Source: Gammaproteobacteria bacterium
Lineage (GTDB): Bacteria > Pseudomonadota > Gammaproteobacteria > Burkholderiales > Thiobacillaceae
DNA: 64,000 nucleotides
Assembly (NCBI GenBank): GCA_018820765.1
Contig: JAHJNN010000003.1
Span: forward strand, 1 to 64,000
Direction: 5' to 3'
Shown: in pieces, positions 10,216 through 18,875 of the stretch
Layout of the letters: the number at the start of each line of letters is the position of its first letter
How positions within the stretch are numbered: the stretch's first letter is position 1
Notes under the pieces: model-generated
What the model saw: only the letters and a program-made list of their open reading frames with translations
What the model was told of the DNA's origin: nothing
Database searches by the model: none
Translations under genes and position numbers: made by a program

Positions 10216-10355
10216 GCGATTTTCAGTCCTTGACGATGGGCTGCATTGGGCCGTAGGGCACCCGCACGCCGCTTTGGAAATTCGCCGCAGTATAACGAAC
10301 AGCCGGTCCGTAAAAACCCTCACAAACACGTGGCGATCGCGCGAACGCATCGGGT

Positions 10356-10823
10356 TCACGGTGACCGCAGCGATGGGCTCACGGCGGCGGCAATGCAGCG
10401 GGCAAGTTGCCGCGCCGCCGACGCGATCTCGTCTGCGGCCGGCGCGCCGGGATTCGCCGAGCCGATTTCGATTCCATACAGGTCGAGCCGCGGCGGCAGG
10501 CTGCCGAGTGCGGAGGCCAGCGACAAGGCATCGAGCACGCCGATGCCATGCGTGGACAGTCCCTTCGCATGCTGCGGCCAATCCGTCTGGTCGAAATGCC
10601 GGATGCGGCCGGCAGGTCCGCTCCCCTGCATGGCGTCGACCAGGATCACCCAGGCGGCCTTGTCCAGCAGCGGAATCAGGCTGGTGCCCGGGCGATCCAG
10701 CTTTTCGATGACGAACCCGTCTTCGCTGTGCAAGCCGGCGGCGAACAAAGCATCGACGGTCAGCCAGCCGGCCTGGTCGTCGCCCGCGGGCGAGCCGATG
10801 CCGAAGATGTGGATGCGGCTCAT
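10356..10823 (-). CDS. Hydrogenase maturation protease (HycI/HupD family)
   Basis: A 155-residue endopeptidase that trims the C-terminus of the NiFe-hydrogenase large subunit after nickel insertion. The N-terminus FGIGSPAGDDQAGW has the family pattern with the first metal-binding acidic residue, and DAMQGSGP follows in the expected position. The ATG overlaps the stop of the large-subunit gene (ATGA), so it belongs to that operon and most likely processes that subunit. Confidence 0.88.
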   Translation of the reverse strand: MSRIHIFGIGSPAGDDQAGWLTVDALFAAGLHSEDGFVIEKLDRPGTSLIPLLDKAAWVILVDAMQGSGPAGRIRHFDQTDWPQHAKGLSTHGIGVLDALSLASALGSLPPRLDLYGIEIGSANPGAPAADEIASAARQLARCIAAAVSPSLRSP

Positions 10824-12121
10824 CCGCGCTCGACGTTCATCCGCAGAAAATGGGTCGCGCAGGAAATGCAGGGATCGTAGTTGCGGATGACTTTTTCGCA
10901 GTGCAGACGCAGCGCGTCGTCCGGCTGGTCGAGCCCGAAGCTCAGCAGCGACAGCCGCAGGTCTTCCTCGATGCGAGCCTGGTTCTGGCTCGTCGGCGGC
11001 ACGATGCGCGCGCTGAGCACACGGCCGTCGTCGTCCATTTCATAGCGGTGCCACAACAGGCCGCGCGGCGCTTCGGTGCAGCCGGTGGCCACCCCGGCGC
11101 GCGGGGTGACCGCCACCCAGGGCGAGTCGGGCACGCGGTAGGCGTCGAGCAGGCGCAGCGCTTCGTGCAGCGCGAGCAGGATTTCCACGGCGCGCGCGAC
11201 CAGGCTGTGGAACAGGTTGCGGCTCGGCAGCGCCAGCCCGGTTTCGGCCAGCAGCGCCCTGACCCGTTCGGGCAGGTGCGCGTGGTTGAGGTTGAGGCGG
11301 GCGAGCGGCCCGACCAGGTAGGGCTGCCCGTGATACGCGCTGAACAGCGCGGTCGAATGCGCTTCGTGCCGTTCGGCGAAGTGCGCGTCGAAGCCGCCTG
11401 CATCGATCAGCAGGCCGTCGCTGGCGGCGATGCCGCCGGTTTCGATGGCGTATCCGGTCGGGTGCTGCATGGCGACGGAGACGAAGACCTGGTCGTCCTG
11501 CGGCACCGCGATGCCCGCCGTCCAGCGCACCAGGGCCTCGGCCTCGGGCAAGGCGGCACGCAGTTTTTCCCGCACCTCGCGGATGCGGGCGAGCGGCGGC
11601 GCGCCGTGGAAGCCGCCGATGCGCACCCCCACCGGATGCACCGAGCGGGCGCCGAACAGGTCCATCAGTTCGTTGCCGAGCGCCTGGATGCGCAGGCCGC
11701 GGCGCACGTCGTCCGGCGCGATCTTCGCCAGTTCGATGGCGCTGTTGCAGCCGAAGAAATCCGGCGCAGCCAGCAGATGAATGTGCAGGCTGTGGCTCTG
11801 GATCCATTCGCCGCAGTAGAACACCCGGCGCATGGCGCGCGCCCACGGATCGAGTTCGACACCGAACAGCTTTTCCAGCGCCTGCGCCGCGGTAACCTGG
11901 TAGGCCACCGGGCAGATGCCGCAGATGCGCGCCACCATGTCGGGGATTTCGCTGTAGTGATGCCCCTCCAGGAATTTCTCGAAGAAGCGCGGCGGCTCGA
12001 AAATGCGCAGGCGTAGTTCGGTGATGGCGCCATCGTCGATGCGCAGGTCGAGCGCGCCCTCGCCTTCCACCCGCGCAAGCACCGGGACGTGGATCGCAAC
12101 GCTGCGGCGCTGTTCACTCAT
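10820..12121 (-). CDS. hydA: Group 3b NiFe-hydrogenase large (alpha) subunit
   Basis: A 433-residue catalytic subunit. The nickel-binding cysteines are in RICGICPVAYQ (Cys67, Cys70) and DPCISCATH (Cys418, Cys421), followed by a short tail after His424 that the neighbouring protease would remove. The Gln after PVAY replaces the His of other groups and is typical of group 3b (NADP-linked, cytoplasmic, sulfhydrogenase-type) enzymes. No signal peptide or membrane anchor is present. The gene overlaps both the small-subunit and protease genes. The symbol follows the archaeal sulfhydrogenase naming. Confidence 0.92.
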   Translation of the reverse strand: MSEQRRSVAIHVPVLARVEGEGALDLRIDDGAITELRLRIFEPPRFFEKFLEGHHYSEIPDMVARICGICPVAYQVTAAQALEKLFGVELDPWARAMRRVFYCGEWIQSHSLHIHLLAAPDFFGCNSAIELAKIAPDDVRRGLRIQALGNELMDLFGARSVHPVGVRIGGFHGAPPLARIREVREKLRAALPEAEALVRWTAGIAVPQDDQVFVSVAMQHPTGYAIETGGIAASDGLLIDAGGFDAHFAERHEAHSTALFSAYHGQPYLVGPLARLNLNHAHLPERVRALLAETGLALPSRNLFHSLVARAVEILLALHEALRLLDAYRVPDSPWVAVTPRAGVATGCTEAPRGLLWHRYEMDDDGRVLSARIVPPTSQNQARIEEDLRLSLLSFGLDQPDDALRLHCEKVIRNYDPCISCATHFLRMNVERG

Positions 12122-12908
12122 CGCGAGGCATGCCCGCCTTGTCCGCGGCTGCCAGAAACACCGGCGCCTGGTTGTTGACCGACTGGAAGCGCTGCATGAC
12201 GGCCTGCGGCGTCAGCCCCTGGCGTTCGAACTGCGCCGCCAGCGCGTCGGTGTTGGCGTTTTCCGCCGGGCCGTAGCAGCCGTAGCAGTCGCGGCCGAGG
12301 CTCGGGCACAGCGCGCCGCAGCCGGCCCGCGTCACCGGTCCCATGCAGGCGACGCCGCGGCTCACCAGCACGCAGGGATAACCGTGGCGCTTGCACTCGG
12401 TGCACACCTTGTCGGCATTGTCGTGCGGCGCCACGCCCAGCAGCAGCGAATTCACCACCGCCAGCATTTGCCGGCTGTTGACCGGGCAGCCCCACAGTTC
12501 GAAGTCCACGTTCACGTGGCCGGAAATCGGCGTGGAATGCGCAAGACTGGCGATCGCCTCGGGATGGCTGTAGATCTGCGCCACCCATTGCGCGCCGTTG
12601 GCGCCGTTGCGCAAGGCCTGGATGCCGCCCGCGGTGGCGCAGGCGCCGATGGGAATCAGAAAGCGGCTGTGGCGGCGAACCTGCTGGATGCGTTCGATAT
12701 CTTCCGGGGTCGACACGCTGCCTTCGACGAAAGCGACGTCCACGTCGGACTCCGGATCGAGCGGCCCGGCTTCGGCGAAATGCACCAGCTCGACGCGCTC
12801 GGCCAGCGCGAGCAGATCCTCGCCGAGATTGAGCAGGGCGAGCTGGCAGCCGTCGCAGGAGCTGAACTTGTGGACCGCGACGCGCGGTTTGCGGACGCTC
12901 GTCATCAT
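12114..12908 (-). CDS. hydD: Group 3b NiFe-hydrogenase small (delta) subunit
   Basis: A 264-residue electron-transfer subunit. CDGC (Cys18, Cys21) together with later cysteines in GACATAGG and GCPVNSRQ fits the proximal [4Fe-4S] cluster, and a cysteine-rich C-terminal part (CTECKRHGYPC, CMGPVTRAGCGALCP, CYGCYGP) fits further clusters. There is no twin-arginine signal, in keeping with a cytoplasmic enzyme. The start at 12908 overlaps the stop of the flavin subunit (TGATG); a second ATG lies one codon downstream. Confidence 0.9.
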   Translation of the reverse strand: MMTSVRKPRVAVHKFSSCDGCQLALLNLGEDLLALAERVELVHFAEAGPLDPESDVDVAFVEGSVSTPEDIERIQQVRRHSRFLIPIGACATAGGIQALRNGANGAQWVAQIYSHPEAIASLAHSTPISGHVNVDFELWGCPVNSRQMLAVVNSLLLGVAPHDNADKVCTECKRHGYPCVLVSRGVACMGPVTRAGCGALCPSLGRDCYGCYGPAENANTDALAAQFERQGLTPQAVMQRFQSVNNQAPVFLAAADKAGMPRDE

Positions 12909-13756
12909 CAGTAGCCCCGATGCGCCAGCAGCGGCTGGGCCTCGCCCCAGTTGAACACCGGGCCGTCGCGGCAGACGAAGGCGCCGCCGAACTGGCAATG
13001 GCCGCAGCGGCCCACGGCACACTGCATGTTGCGTTCCATGCTGAGAAACAGGCGCGACTCGGGCAGGCCGAGCGCCTGCAGGCTACCGACCGCGGCCCGC
13101 ATCATGCCTTCCGGCCCGCACATCATCGCCACCGCGCATCCCGGGTCGAAGCGGGCAAGACCGAACAGCTCGGTGACGCGGCCGACATGCCAGGGCCAGA
13201 ATGCCGCGCCCTCGTCGGCCGCCACCATCACCTGGGTGTCCGGCAGTTTCGCCCAGCGATCGTACTGCTCGCGCCAGATCAGGTCGTCGGCATGCTTCAC
13301 GCCCTGGATGATGACCAGCTTGCCGAAGCGTTCACGCCGCTTGAGGATGTAATGGATGACCGACACCACCGGCGCGCAGCCCAGCCCGCCGGTCACCAGC
13401 ACGACATCGCATCCGCTCACTTCCTGCAGCGGCCAGCCGCGTCCGAACGGCCCGCGCAGCCCCACCCTGTCGCCCGGCCCGAGTGCGGCCAGGCCCTGGG
13501 TGACGCGCCCCAGGGCACGGATGGTATGGCCGATGCCGTCGCGCTCTTCGGGGTCGGACATGATGGAAATCGGCACCTCGCCGACGCCGTAGAGATACAG
13601 CATGTTGAACTGACCGGGCGCGAAGCGGTAGGCCGCCTGCGCTGCCGCATCGTCGAGACGCAACTGCAGGGTAAAAATGGTGGGCGACTCCTGGGTGCGC
13701 GCCACCACGGTGGCGGCGTGCGGCGCGCCGGAATCGATTGCATGCGGTGCGTTCAT
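12908..13756 (-). CDS. hydG: Hydrogenase FAD/NAD(P)-binding (gamma) subunit
   Basis: A 282-residue ferredoxin-reductase-like subunit, homologous to sulfhydrogenase gamma and to the dihydroorotate dehydrogenase electron-transfer subunit. FAD binding is suggested by PISIMSDPEE, NAD(P) binding by VTGGLGCAPVVSV, and a C-terminal [2Fe-2S] site by the cysteines in CAVGRCGHCQFGGAFVC. It passes electrons between NAD(P)H and the Fe-S chain. The ATG at 13756 overlaps the end of the preceding subunit gene by 4 bp. Confidence 0.9.
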   Translation of the reverse strand: MNAPHAIDSGAPHAATVVARTQESPTIFTLQLRLDDAAAQAAYRFAPGQFNMLYLYGVGEVPISIMSDPEERDGIGHTIRALGRVTQGLAALGPGDRVGLRGPFGRGWPLQEVSGCDVVLVTGGLGCAPVVSVIHYILKRRERFGKLVIIQGVKHADDLIWREQYDRWAKLPDTQVMVAADEGAAFWPWHVGRVTELFGLARFDPGCAVAMMCGPEGMMRAAVGSLQALGLPESRLFLSMERNMQCAVGRCGHCQFGGAFVCRDGPVFNWGEAQPLLAHRGY

Positions 13757-14874
13757 GGCGTCCCCTCGCCTACCGTCAAGGCGGCGACTTCTTCCGTCAG
13801 GTCGATTCCCGTCGGACACCAGGCGATGCAGCGTCCGCAGCCGACGCAGCCGCTGCGGCCGAACTGGTCGTGCCAGGTGGCGAGCTTGTGGGTCAGCCAC
13901 TGGCGGTAGCGGCTTCTGATGTCGGGTCGCACGTTGAAGCCGTGCAGATGGCCGTGCGATTCGCCGAAGCAGGAATCCCAGATCCGTTCGTGCCGGCTGG
14001 TCCGGCCATCGAGCGCAGGGGTGTCGGCCTCGGCATGGCAGAAACAGGTGGGGCACACCGCGGTGCAATTGCCGCAGGCGAGGCAGCGCGCCGCCACGTC
14101 GTCCCAGCGCGGATGCTCCAGCCGGCTCATCAGGGCGTCGCGCAGATTGCGGTCAGGCAGGCTGCGCGTCTGCGCGGCGGCGGCCGCCTGACCCTGCTGA
14201 CGGGCAGCGTCGATCTGCTGCGGCGTGGCCGCGGACAGGTTCAGCGCGTCGAACACGGCCGCGCCCTTGTCGCTGCCCGCCTCGACCACGAAACCCTCCG
14301 CCAGTTCGGCCAACGTCAGGTCGTAGCCCGCGCTCGGGGTCGGGCCGTCGCCGGTGGAGGCGCAAAAGCAGGTCGCCGCCGGCTCGGCACATTGCACCGC
14401 GACCAGAAACAGGCGGTCGCGCCGTTGCGCGTAGTGCTCGTCGCGCCGGCCCTCACGCAGGAAATGCGCATCCTGGATCGCCAGCGCGGCAAGGTCACAG
14501 GCACGCACGCCGATGAGGGCCTGTGCAGGCGCATCCGGAATCACGGCTGCGAATTGCAGCGCACCTTCCGCGTCCCGCGCCACGCGCCACAGCGATTCCT
14601 GCGGTGCAAATGTTTGCGGCTTGATCGCCTGCGGGCCGTTGGCCCAGGCGAAGTAGCGATTCTGCGGATCCTGCGTCAGCCGGTAGTGCCCCGGCGCCTG
14701 CGCGGCCTGCAGGCCGCGCGGCAAGGCGTCGGGCGCATCCAGTTCGCGCATGACGATGGCGCCGTTCTCCACCGCCGGTCCCAGGCACTGATAGCCGAGC
14801 GCCATCAGCCGGGCCACCAGCGAAGGCAGCTGTGCGACGGGCAGAAATCCAGCTCGATCGGATCGGATGGGCAT
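13753..14874 (-). CDS. hydB: Hydrogenase 4Fe-4S (beta) subunit
   Basis: A 373-residue iron-sulfur protein related to sulfhydrogenase beta and anaerobic sulfite reductase A. Two C-terminal [4Fe-4S] motifs are visible: CLACGNCTAVCPTCFC and CVGCGRCIAWCPTG. A mid-protein IGVRACDLAAL segment and the FCASTGDGP stretch are typical of this family. It is the first gene of the five-gene hydrogenase operon. The upstream 150 bp show no FNR-type palindrome that I can recognise. Confidence 0.88.
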   Translation of the reverse strand: MPIRSDRAGFLPVAQLPSLVARLMALGYQCLGPAVENGAIVMRELDAPDALPRGLQAAQAPGHYRLTQDPQNRYFAWANGPQAIKPQTFAPQESLWRVARDAEGALQFAAVIPDAPAQALIGVRACDLAALAIQDAHFLREGRRDEHYAQRRDRLFLVAVQCAEPAATCFCASTGDGPTPSAGYDLTLAELAEGFVVEAGSDKGAAVFDALNLSAATPQQIDAARQQGQAAAAAQTRSLPDRNLRDALMSRLEHPRWDDVAARCLACGNCTAVCPTCFCHAEADTPALDGRTSRHERIWDSCFGESHGHLHGFNVRPDIRSRYRQWLTHKLATWHDQFGRSGCVGCGRCIAWCPTGIDLTEEVAALTVGEGTP

Positions 14875-14991
14875 AGGCCGGGAATTCGCTTGGGTTTCTA
14901 CAGTGTATGCATAAAGTCGTGTGCCGGACAGCGGTTTGCCTTGCGCCCGGCGGCGGGCACCGGGCTTGTAAAAGCTACACGGGACGTTCGC

Positions 14992-14997
14992 TATAAT
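14992..14997 (+). promoter_or_regulatory. Consensus -10 box upstream of the TM-helix protein
   Basis: A perfect TATAAT lies 33 bp before the start codon at 15030. The best -35-like sequence (TTGTAA at 14966) is 20 bp away, longer than ideal, so the promoter is plausible but unproven. Confidence 0.45.
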
Positions 14998-15029
14998 GCG
15001 CCCTTTCAGCAGTAATGAAGGAGCACGCC

Positions 15030-15695
15030 ATGCAGCAGCAACTCGATGTCTTTATCGCCTCCCTGAGCACCTTCTGGACGCAGCTCGCTGGTTTCGTACC
15101 GCAATTGCTGGCAGCGCTGCTGCTGCTGTTCGTCGGCTGGTTGCTGGCCAATGTGGTGCGCACCGGTGTGATGAAGCTGCTCGACGTGCTGAAATTCGAC
15201 ACGCTCGCCGAAAAGACCGGCATCGAAGCCTTCCTCAAGCAAGGCCACCTGGACGTATCACTGTCGCGGCTGCTCGCCAAGCTGGCCTACTGGGTCATCA
15301 TCTTCGTCGTGGTCGTCACCGTGGCCAACAGTCTCGGCCTGCACATGGTCGCCGAGCTGTTCAACAAGGTGGTGTTCTACATTCCCAACATCATCGTCGC
15401 CATCCTGGTGCTGGTGTTCGGCGTGCTGGTGGCACGCTTCATCAACCGCATGGTGTTCGCCTATCTCAACAACATCGGCGTGCAAGGCGCGCTGACCATC
15501 AGCACCCTGTCGGAGTATGCCGTGATCATTTTCGTGGTGTTCGTGGCGCTGGAACAGCTCGAGATCGGAACCAATCTGCTCACCGCCGCGTTCCAGATCG
15601 GCTTTGGCGCCGTTGGCCTCGCGTTCGCGCTGGCGTTCGGCCTGGGCGGCCGCGAATGGGCCGCCGGCGTGATCAAGAAGATGACCGAAAAGTAA
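15030..15695 (+). CDS. Mechanosensitive-channel-like TM-helix repeat protein
   Basis: A 221-residue inner-membrane protein with four to five hydrophobic helices in two similar halves (LLAALLLLFVGWLLANVV and IIVAILVLVFGVLVARFI), the arrangement of the conserved TM-helix family related to the pore region of small mechanosensitive channels. The C-terminal GFGAVGLAFALAFGLGGREWA resembles the MscS pore helix, but the cytoplasmic beta domain is missing. The start at 15030 has AAGGAG six bases upstream; an in-frame ATG at 15015 does not. Confidence 0.75.
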   Translation: MQQQLDVFIASLSTFWTQLAGFVPQLLAALLLLFVGWLLANVVRTGVMKLLDVLKFDTLAEKTGIEAFLKQGHLDVSLSRLLAKLAYWVIIFVVVVTVANSLGLHMVAELFNKVVFYIPNIIVAILVLVFGVLVARFINRMVFAYLNNIGVQGALTISTLSEYAVIIFVVFVALEQLEIGTNLLTAAFQIGFGAVGLAFALAFGLGGREWAAGVIKKMTEK

Positions 15696-15735
15696 ATCCT
15701 GCCCGGCGGGGGGTGCCCGCCTGCTGCCCCCTGAT

Positions 15736-15860
15736 GGAACTACTAACCATTCGACTAAGCCCGCAAGCGGGCAAGTCGCTGGTTATTCCCAACCCTCCCC
15801 CGCTTGCGGGACAACCAGCGACTTGCCCGCTTGGGGCTTAGTCGAATGGTTGGTAGTTCC
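15736..15860. repeat. Long near-perfect inverted repeat between convergent genes
   Basis: Arms 15736-15784 and 15813-15860 match over about 46 of 48 positions, with one substitution and one single-base indel, around a 28-nt loop. It lies between the stop codons of two convergent genes (15695 and 15893), where a bidirectional terminator is expected, but it is far longer than usual for one. Confidence 0.7.
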
Positions 15861-15892
15861 ACCAGAGGGGGCGAACGTGATGCCCAAAGCGA

Positions 15893-16783
15893 TTAACGCA
15901 TGCGCGGCTTGCGGGTGTGCTTGTCCGGCACGCCGCGCATCTGCCGGCGCGGGCTGGGCGCCATGCCCGCCCATTCCATCACGCGCGCGACCAGATCGTC
16001 GTCGAGCTCCATCTTCTGTCCGCGGCGCAGCTGCGGCGGCAGCGCGATCGGGCCGAAGCGGATGCGGGTGAGCCGCGACACCGTCAGGCCGAAATGCTCG
16101 AACAAGCGCCGCACCTCGCGCTTGCGGCCCTCCTTGATCACCACGCGATACCAGCGGTTGGCGCCCTCGCCGCCGGCGGCGAAGCAGCTTTGCAGCTGCG
16201 CCGGGCCGTCGTCGAGTTCCACTCCGGCCAGCAGCTGCGCAATCATGTCCTCGGTCAGCTCGCCCAGTACCCGCACCGCGTATTCACGCTCGACTTCGAA
16301 GCGCGGGTGCATCAGCTGGTTGGCCAGCTCGCCGTCGGTGGTGAAGACCATCAGGCCGTCGGTGTTGTAGTCGAGCCGGCCGATCGAAATCCACTTGGCG
16401 CCGCGTATCTTCGGCAGCGCGTCGAACACGGTGGCGCGGCCCTTGGGATCGTCGCGGGTGACGATCTCGCCTTCCGACTTGTGGTAGATCAGGATGCGCG
16501 TGCGCTTTTCGTCGAAGCGCAGGTAAATGCGGCGGCCGCTGACCTTGACGATATCGCGCGGCCCGACCTTGCTGCCGATCGTGGCCGTCTCGCCGTTGAC
16601 CTGCACGCGGCCCTCGGCGATCCATTCCTCCATCTCGCGGCGCGAGCCGAGGCCGGCCGAGGCCAGCGCCTTCTGCAGGCGCTCGCTCGGCGCCTCGGGG
16701 GCGATCGCCTGCTGCAGGCGGCTCGCCGCACGCCCCATGGGGGCGGTGGGCGAACGGCGGATGGGGGATGCGGGGCGGGCCAT
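15893..16783 (-). CDS. rluB: 23S rRNA pseudouridine(2605) synthase
   Basis: A 296-residue protein of the RsuA family. An S4 RNA-binding domain (about residues 34-90, with ASAGLGSRREMEEWI) is followed by the catalytic domain with the nucleophile Asp138 in GRLDYNTDGL. The length and C-terminal basic tail fit RluB better than RluE or RluF. It lies 2 bp after scpB on the same strand, a frequent arrangement (scpA-scpB-rluB). Confidence 0.92.
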   Translation of the reverse strand: MARPASPIRRSPTAPMGRAASRLQQAIAPEAPSERLQKALASAGLGSRREMEEWIAEGRVQVNGETATIGSKVGPRDIVKVSGRRIYLRFDEKRTRILIYHKSEGEIVTRDDPKGRATVFDALPKIRGAKWISIGRLDYNTDGLMVFTTDGELANQLMHPRFEVEREYAVRVLGELTEDMIAQLLAGVELDDGPAQLQSCFAAGGEGANRWYRVVIKEGRKREVRRLFEHFGLTVSRLTRIRFGPIALPPQLRRGQKMELDDDLVARVMEWAGMAPSPRRQMRGVPDKHTRKPRMR

Positions 16784-16785
16784 GG

Positions 16786-17463
16786 TCAGGTGATCTCGGT
16801 GACAGCGACGACGCGGGCGGTTTCGATCACCGCGCCAAACGTCCGGGGGACGTCATTGTCCGCCAAATCCTCGCGCAATTCAGGAATTAATGCCGTTTCG
16901 TCGGGGGTGACCAGGTTGCCGAGCTCTTCCAGCGGCGGCAGTTCGGACAGCGTGACCAGCCCCAGATCGCTGAGGAAAGCCCCGGTGGTGCCGAACAGCG
17001 TCGGGCGCCCCGGCACGTCGCGATGGCCGATGGCCTCGATCCAGCCGCGCTCTTCCAGCGTTTTGATGATGTTGGGATTGACCGAGACGCCGCGGATGTC
17101 CTCGATGTCGCCGCGCGTCACCGGCTGGCGATAGGCGATGATGGCGAGCGTTTCCAGCACCGCGCGCGAATAGCGCGGCGGCTTCTCGTTCTTCAGGCGC
17201 GACAGCCAGGGCTGCATTTCGGCGCGCGTCTGGAAGCGCCAGCCGTCGGCCACCTGCACCAGTTCCACCCCGCGGCCGTGCCACTCACCGCGCAGTTCGT
17301 CGAGCGCGCGGCGCAATATCTCGTTGGACAAGCCTTGATCAGGCGCATCCTGTTCGAACATGCGCTTGAGCTCGGCGAGCGACAGCGGCTCGACTGCCGC
17401 CAGCAGGGCGGCTTCCAGCACCCGCTTTAAATCGTCGGGATGGTCACTCGGTTGCAGATTCAT
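16786..17463 (-). CDS. scpB: Segregation and condensation protein B
   Basis: A 225-residue kleisin-interacting winged-helix protein that joins ScpA and SMC in the chromosome condensation complex. Recognisable segments include [17 protein letters not shown] at the N-terminus and [19 protein letters not shown] in the second winged helix. The start overlaps the 3-prime end of scpA by 20 bp. The C-terminal tail after about residue 185 is divergent, as usual. The matching smc gene is present 32 kb away at 49376-52873. Confidence 0.92.
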   Translation of the reverse strand: MNLQPSDHPDDLKRVLEAALLAAVEPLSLAELKRMFEQDAPDQGLSNEILRRALDELRGEWHGRGVELVQVADGWRFQTRAEMQPWLSRLKNEKPPRYSRAVLETLAIIAYRQPVTRGDIEDIRGVSVNPNIIKTLEERGWIEAIGHRDVPGRPTLFGTTGAFLSDLGLVTLSELPPLEELGNLVTPDETALIPELREDLADNDVPRTFGAVIETARVVAVTEIT

Positions 17464-18280
17464 GGAGCTTTACGTAAATAGGGGAAAACGGCTCGGCCTG
17501 CGTCACGTCGAGCAGGGTTTCCTTGGTCAGTTCCAGCACCGCGAGGAAGGTGACCACGAGTTCGTGCACGGTCGAGGCATCCGGGAACAAATCCTTGAAT
17601 TCCATGAATTCGCCGGGCGTCAGCCGCTTCAGGATGCGGCTCATGTGCTCGCGGATCGACAGTTCCTGGCGGCCGATGCGGTGATGGGTACGGTTCTTCG
17701 CGCGCGACAGGATGGCCAGCCAGGCCGCGGCCAGTTCCTCCGGATGAATGCTCGGCAGGTGCCTGGCCGCCGCCGGCAGGAACACGCTCACCGTGTCGAA
17801 ATCGCGCCCGGCCTGCGGCATGGCGTCAAGATGCTGGCCGGCGAGCTTCATCTGCTCGTACTCCAGCAGGCGGCGCACCAGCTCGGCGCGCGGATCGTCG
17901 CCCTCGTTCGCTTCCTCGGCCTGCTCGCGGCGCGGCAACAGCATGCGCGACTTGATGTCGATCAGCATCGCCGCCATCAGCAGGTATTCCGCCGCCAGTT
18001 CCAGCCGGGTCGCGCGCGCCGCCTCGACGTAAGCCATGTACTGCTTGGTCAGCGCCGCCATGGGGATGTCGAGCACATCGAGGTTCTGGCGGCGGATCAG
18101 GTACAGCAGCAGGTCGAGCGGGCCCTCGAAGGCTTCGAGGAAGACCTCGAGCGCATCCGGCGGAATATAGAGATCCTGCGGCAGCTCGGTCAGCGGCTCG
18201 CCGCGCACCTTGATGACGGGTGCGGGGGGCGTTTCCAGGGGCGGCGGATCGAGAAGTTCGGCTTCGTTCATGACAGGCAT
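17444..18280 (-). CDS. scpA: Segregation and condensation protein A (kleisin)
   Basis: A 278-residue bacterial kleisin that bridges SMC heads. The hallmark [23 protein letters not shown] lies near residues 51-73, and a C-terminal winged helix ([27 protein letters not shown]) closes the protein. Two in-frame starts exist (18280 and 18271); neither has a strong ribosome site. First gene of scpA-scpB-rluB. Confidence 0.92.
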   Translation of the reverse strand: MPVMNEAELLDPPPLETPPAPVIKVRGEPLTELPQDLYIPPDALEVFLEAFEGPLDLLLYLIRRQNLDVLDIPMAALTKQYMAYVEAARATRLELAAEYLLMAAMLIDIKSRMLLPRREQAEEANEGDDPRAELVRRLLEYEQMKLAGQHLDAMPQAGRDFDTVSVFLPAAARHLPSIHPEELAAAWLAILSRAKNRTHHRIGRQELSIREHMSRILKRLTPGEFMEFKDLFPDASTVHELVVTFLAVLELTKETLLDVTQAEPFSPIYVKLHESATE

Positions 18281-18358
18281 TTTACCCGAGGGCGGGGTGG
18301 ACGGGCTTGGCCATCCTGTTCATACTGGCCTCCGATGATTTTGGGTGCAGAGGGCGGG

Positions 18359-18610
18359 ATGGCGAAGACATTCGTGATCACTCGACAATGGGGCAATAGC
18401 CTCGGGATCAAGCTGACGCCGGCAGTCGTGCGCGCCGCCAAACTGCATGCCAATCAGATGGTGTGCGTGTCGGCGCAAGCCAGGCACATTAGGATCAGTC
18501 CTGCCGAAGAACCCACTCCCACACTCGAACAACGCCTGGCGCTATTCGACCCGGCCCGGCATGGCGGCGAAGTCATGGCATCCGAGACAATTCGATGGGA
18601 AAAATTGTGA
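18359..18610 (+). CDS. MazE/AbrB-type antitoxin without a MazF partner
   Basis: An 83-residue protein with an N-terminal swapped-hairpin AbrB/MazE domain (ITRQWGNSLGIKLTPAVV) and the toxin-neutralising C-terminal pattern FDPARHGGEVM seen in MazE antitoxins. A MazF toxin would be expected to follow at once, but the overlapping downstream frame does not resemble MazF. It is probably an orphan antitoxin left after loss of the toxin, or paired with an unrelated small protein. Confidence 0.75.
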   Translation: MAKTFVITRQWGNSLGIKLTPAVVRAAKLHANQMVCVSAQARHIRISPAEEPTPTLEQRLALFDPARHGGEVMASETIRWEKL

Positions 18611-18801
18611 TCGCCAGAACCACGCCAACCAAGGGCGAACCGCTTTCACAGACTGAATTGCTGGAACGGTTGCACTTTGTTTTGATGGCCGACGCGCAAA
18701 AGGGGTTGGCGGATATTGCCGCCGGCCGCGTCGAGGATGCCGATGAAGCGCTCGCCCGCGTTCAAGCTGGACGCGCCCATGGGAATGTAAGCCTGAGCTG
18801 A
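18608..18801 (+). CDS. Small unrecognised protein overlapping the MazE-like gene
   Basis: About 64 residues if started at the GTG at 18608 (68 if at the ATG at 18595). It contains an acidic helix (ADIAAGRVEDADEALARVQAG) resembling the amphipathic ends of short antitoxins or regulators, but no family can be named. The overlap with the antitoxin end is the position normally held by a toxin. It may be a real coupled gene or chance. Confidence 0.4.
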
Positions 18802-18848
18802 CCCGGGTTTTTCGGACACCCCCTGCCTCCGTAGCGAGCTTGCATTTT

Positions 18849-18860
18849 ACCGAACGGTCA
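18849..18860 (+). promoter_or_regulatory. Likely TetR operator upstream of the tetR gene
   Basis: ACCGAACGGTCA lies 15 bp before the TetR start codon and matches the site at 19626-19637. The core ACCGNNCGGT is palindromic, as expected for a dimeric TetR regulator controlling its own gene. Confidence 0.6.
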
Positions 18861-18875
18861 ACTAGCATCCGGTGC

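Noticed and set aside
14875-15029. FNR-type site for the hydrogenase operon
   Set aside because: No TTGAT-N4-ATCAA-like palindrome could be found in the region.
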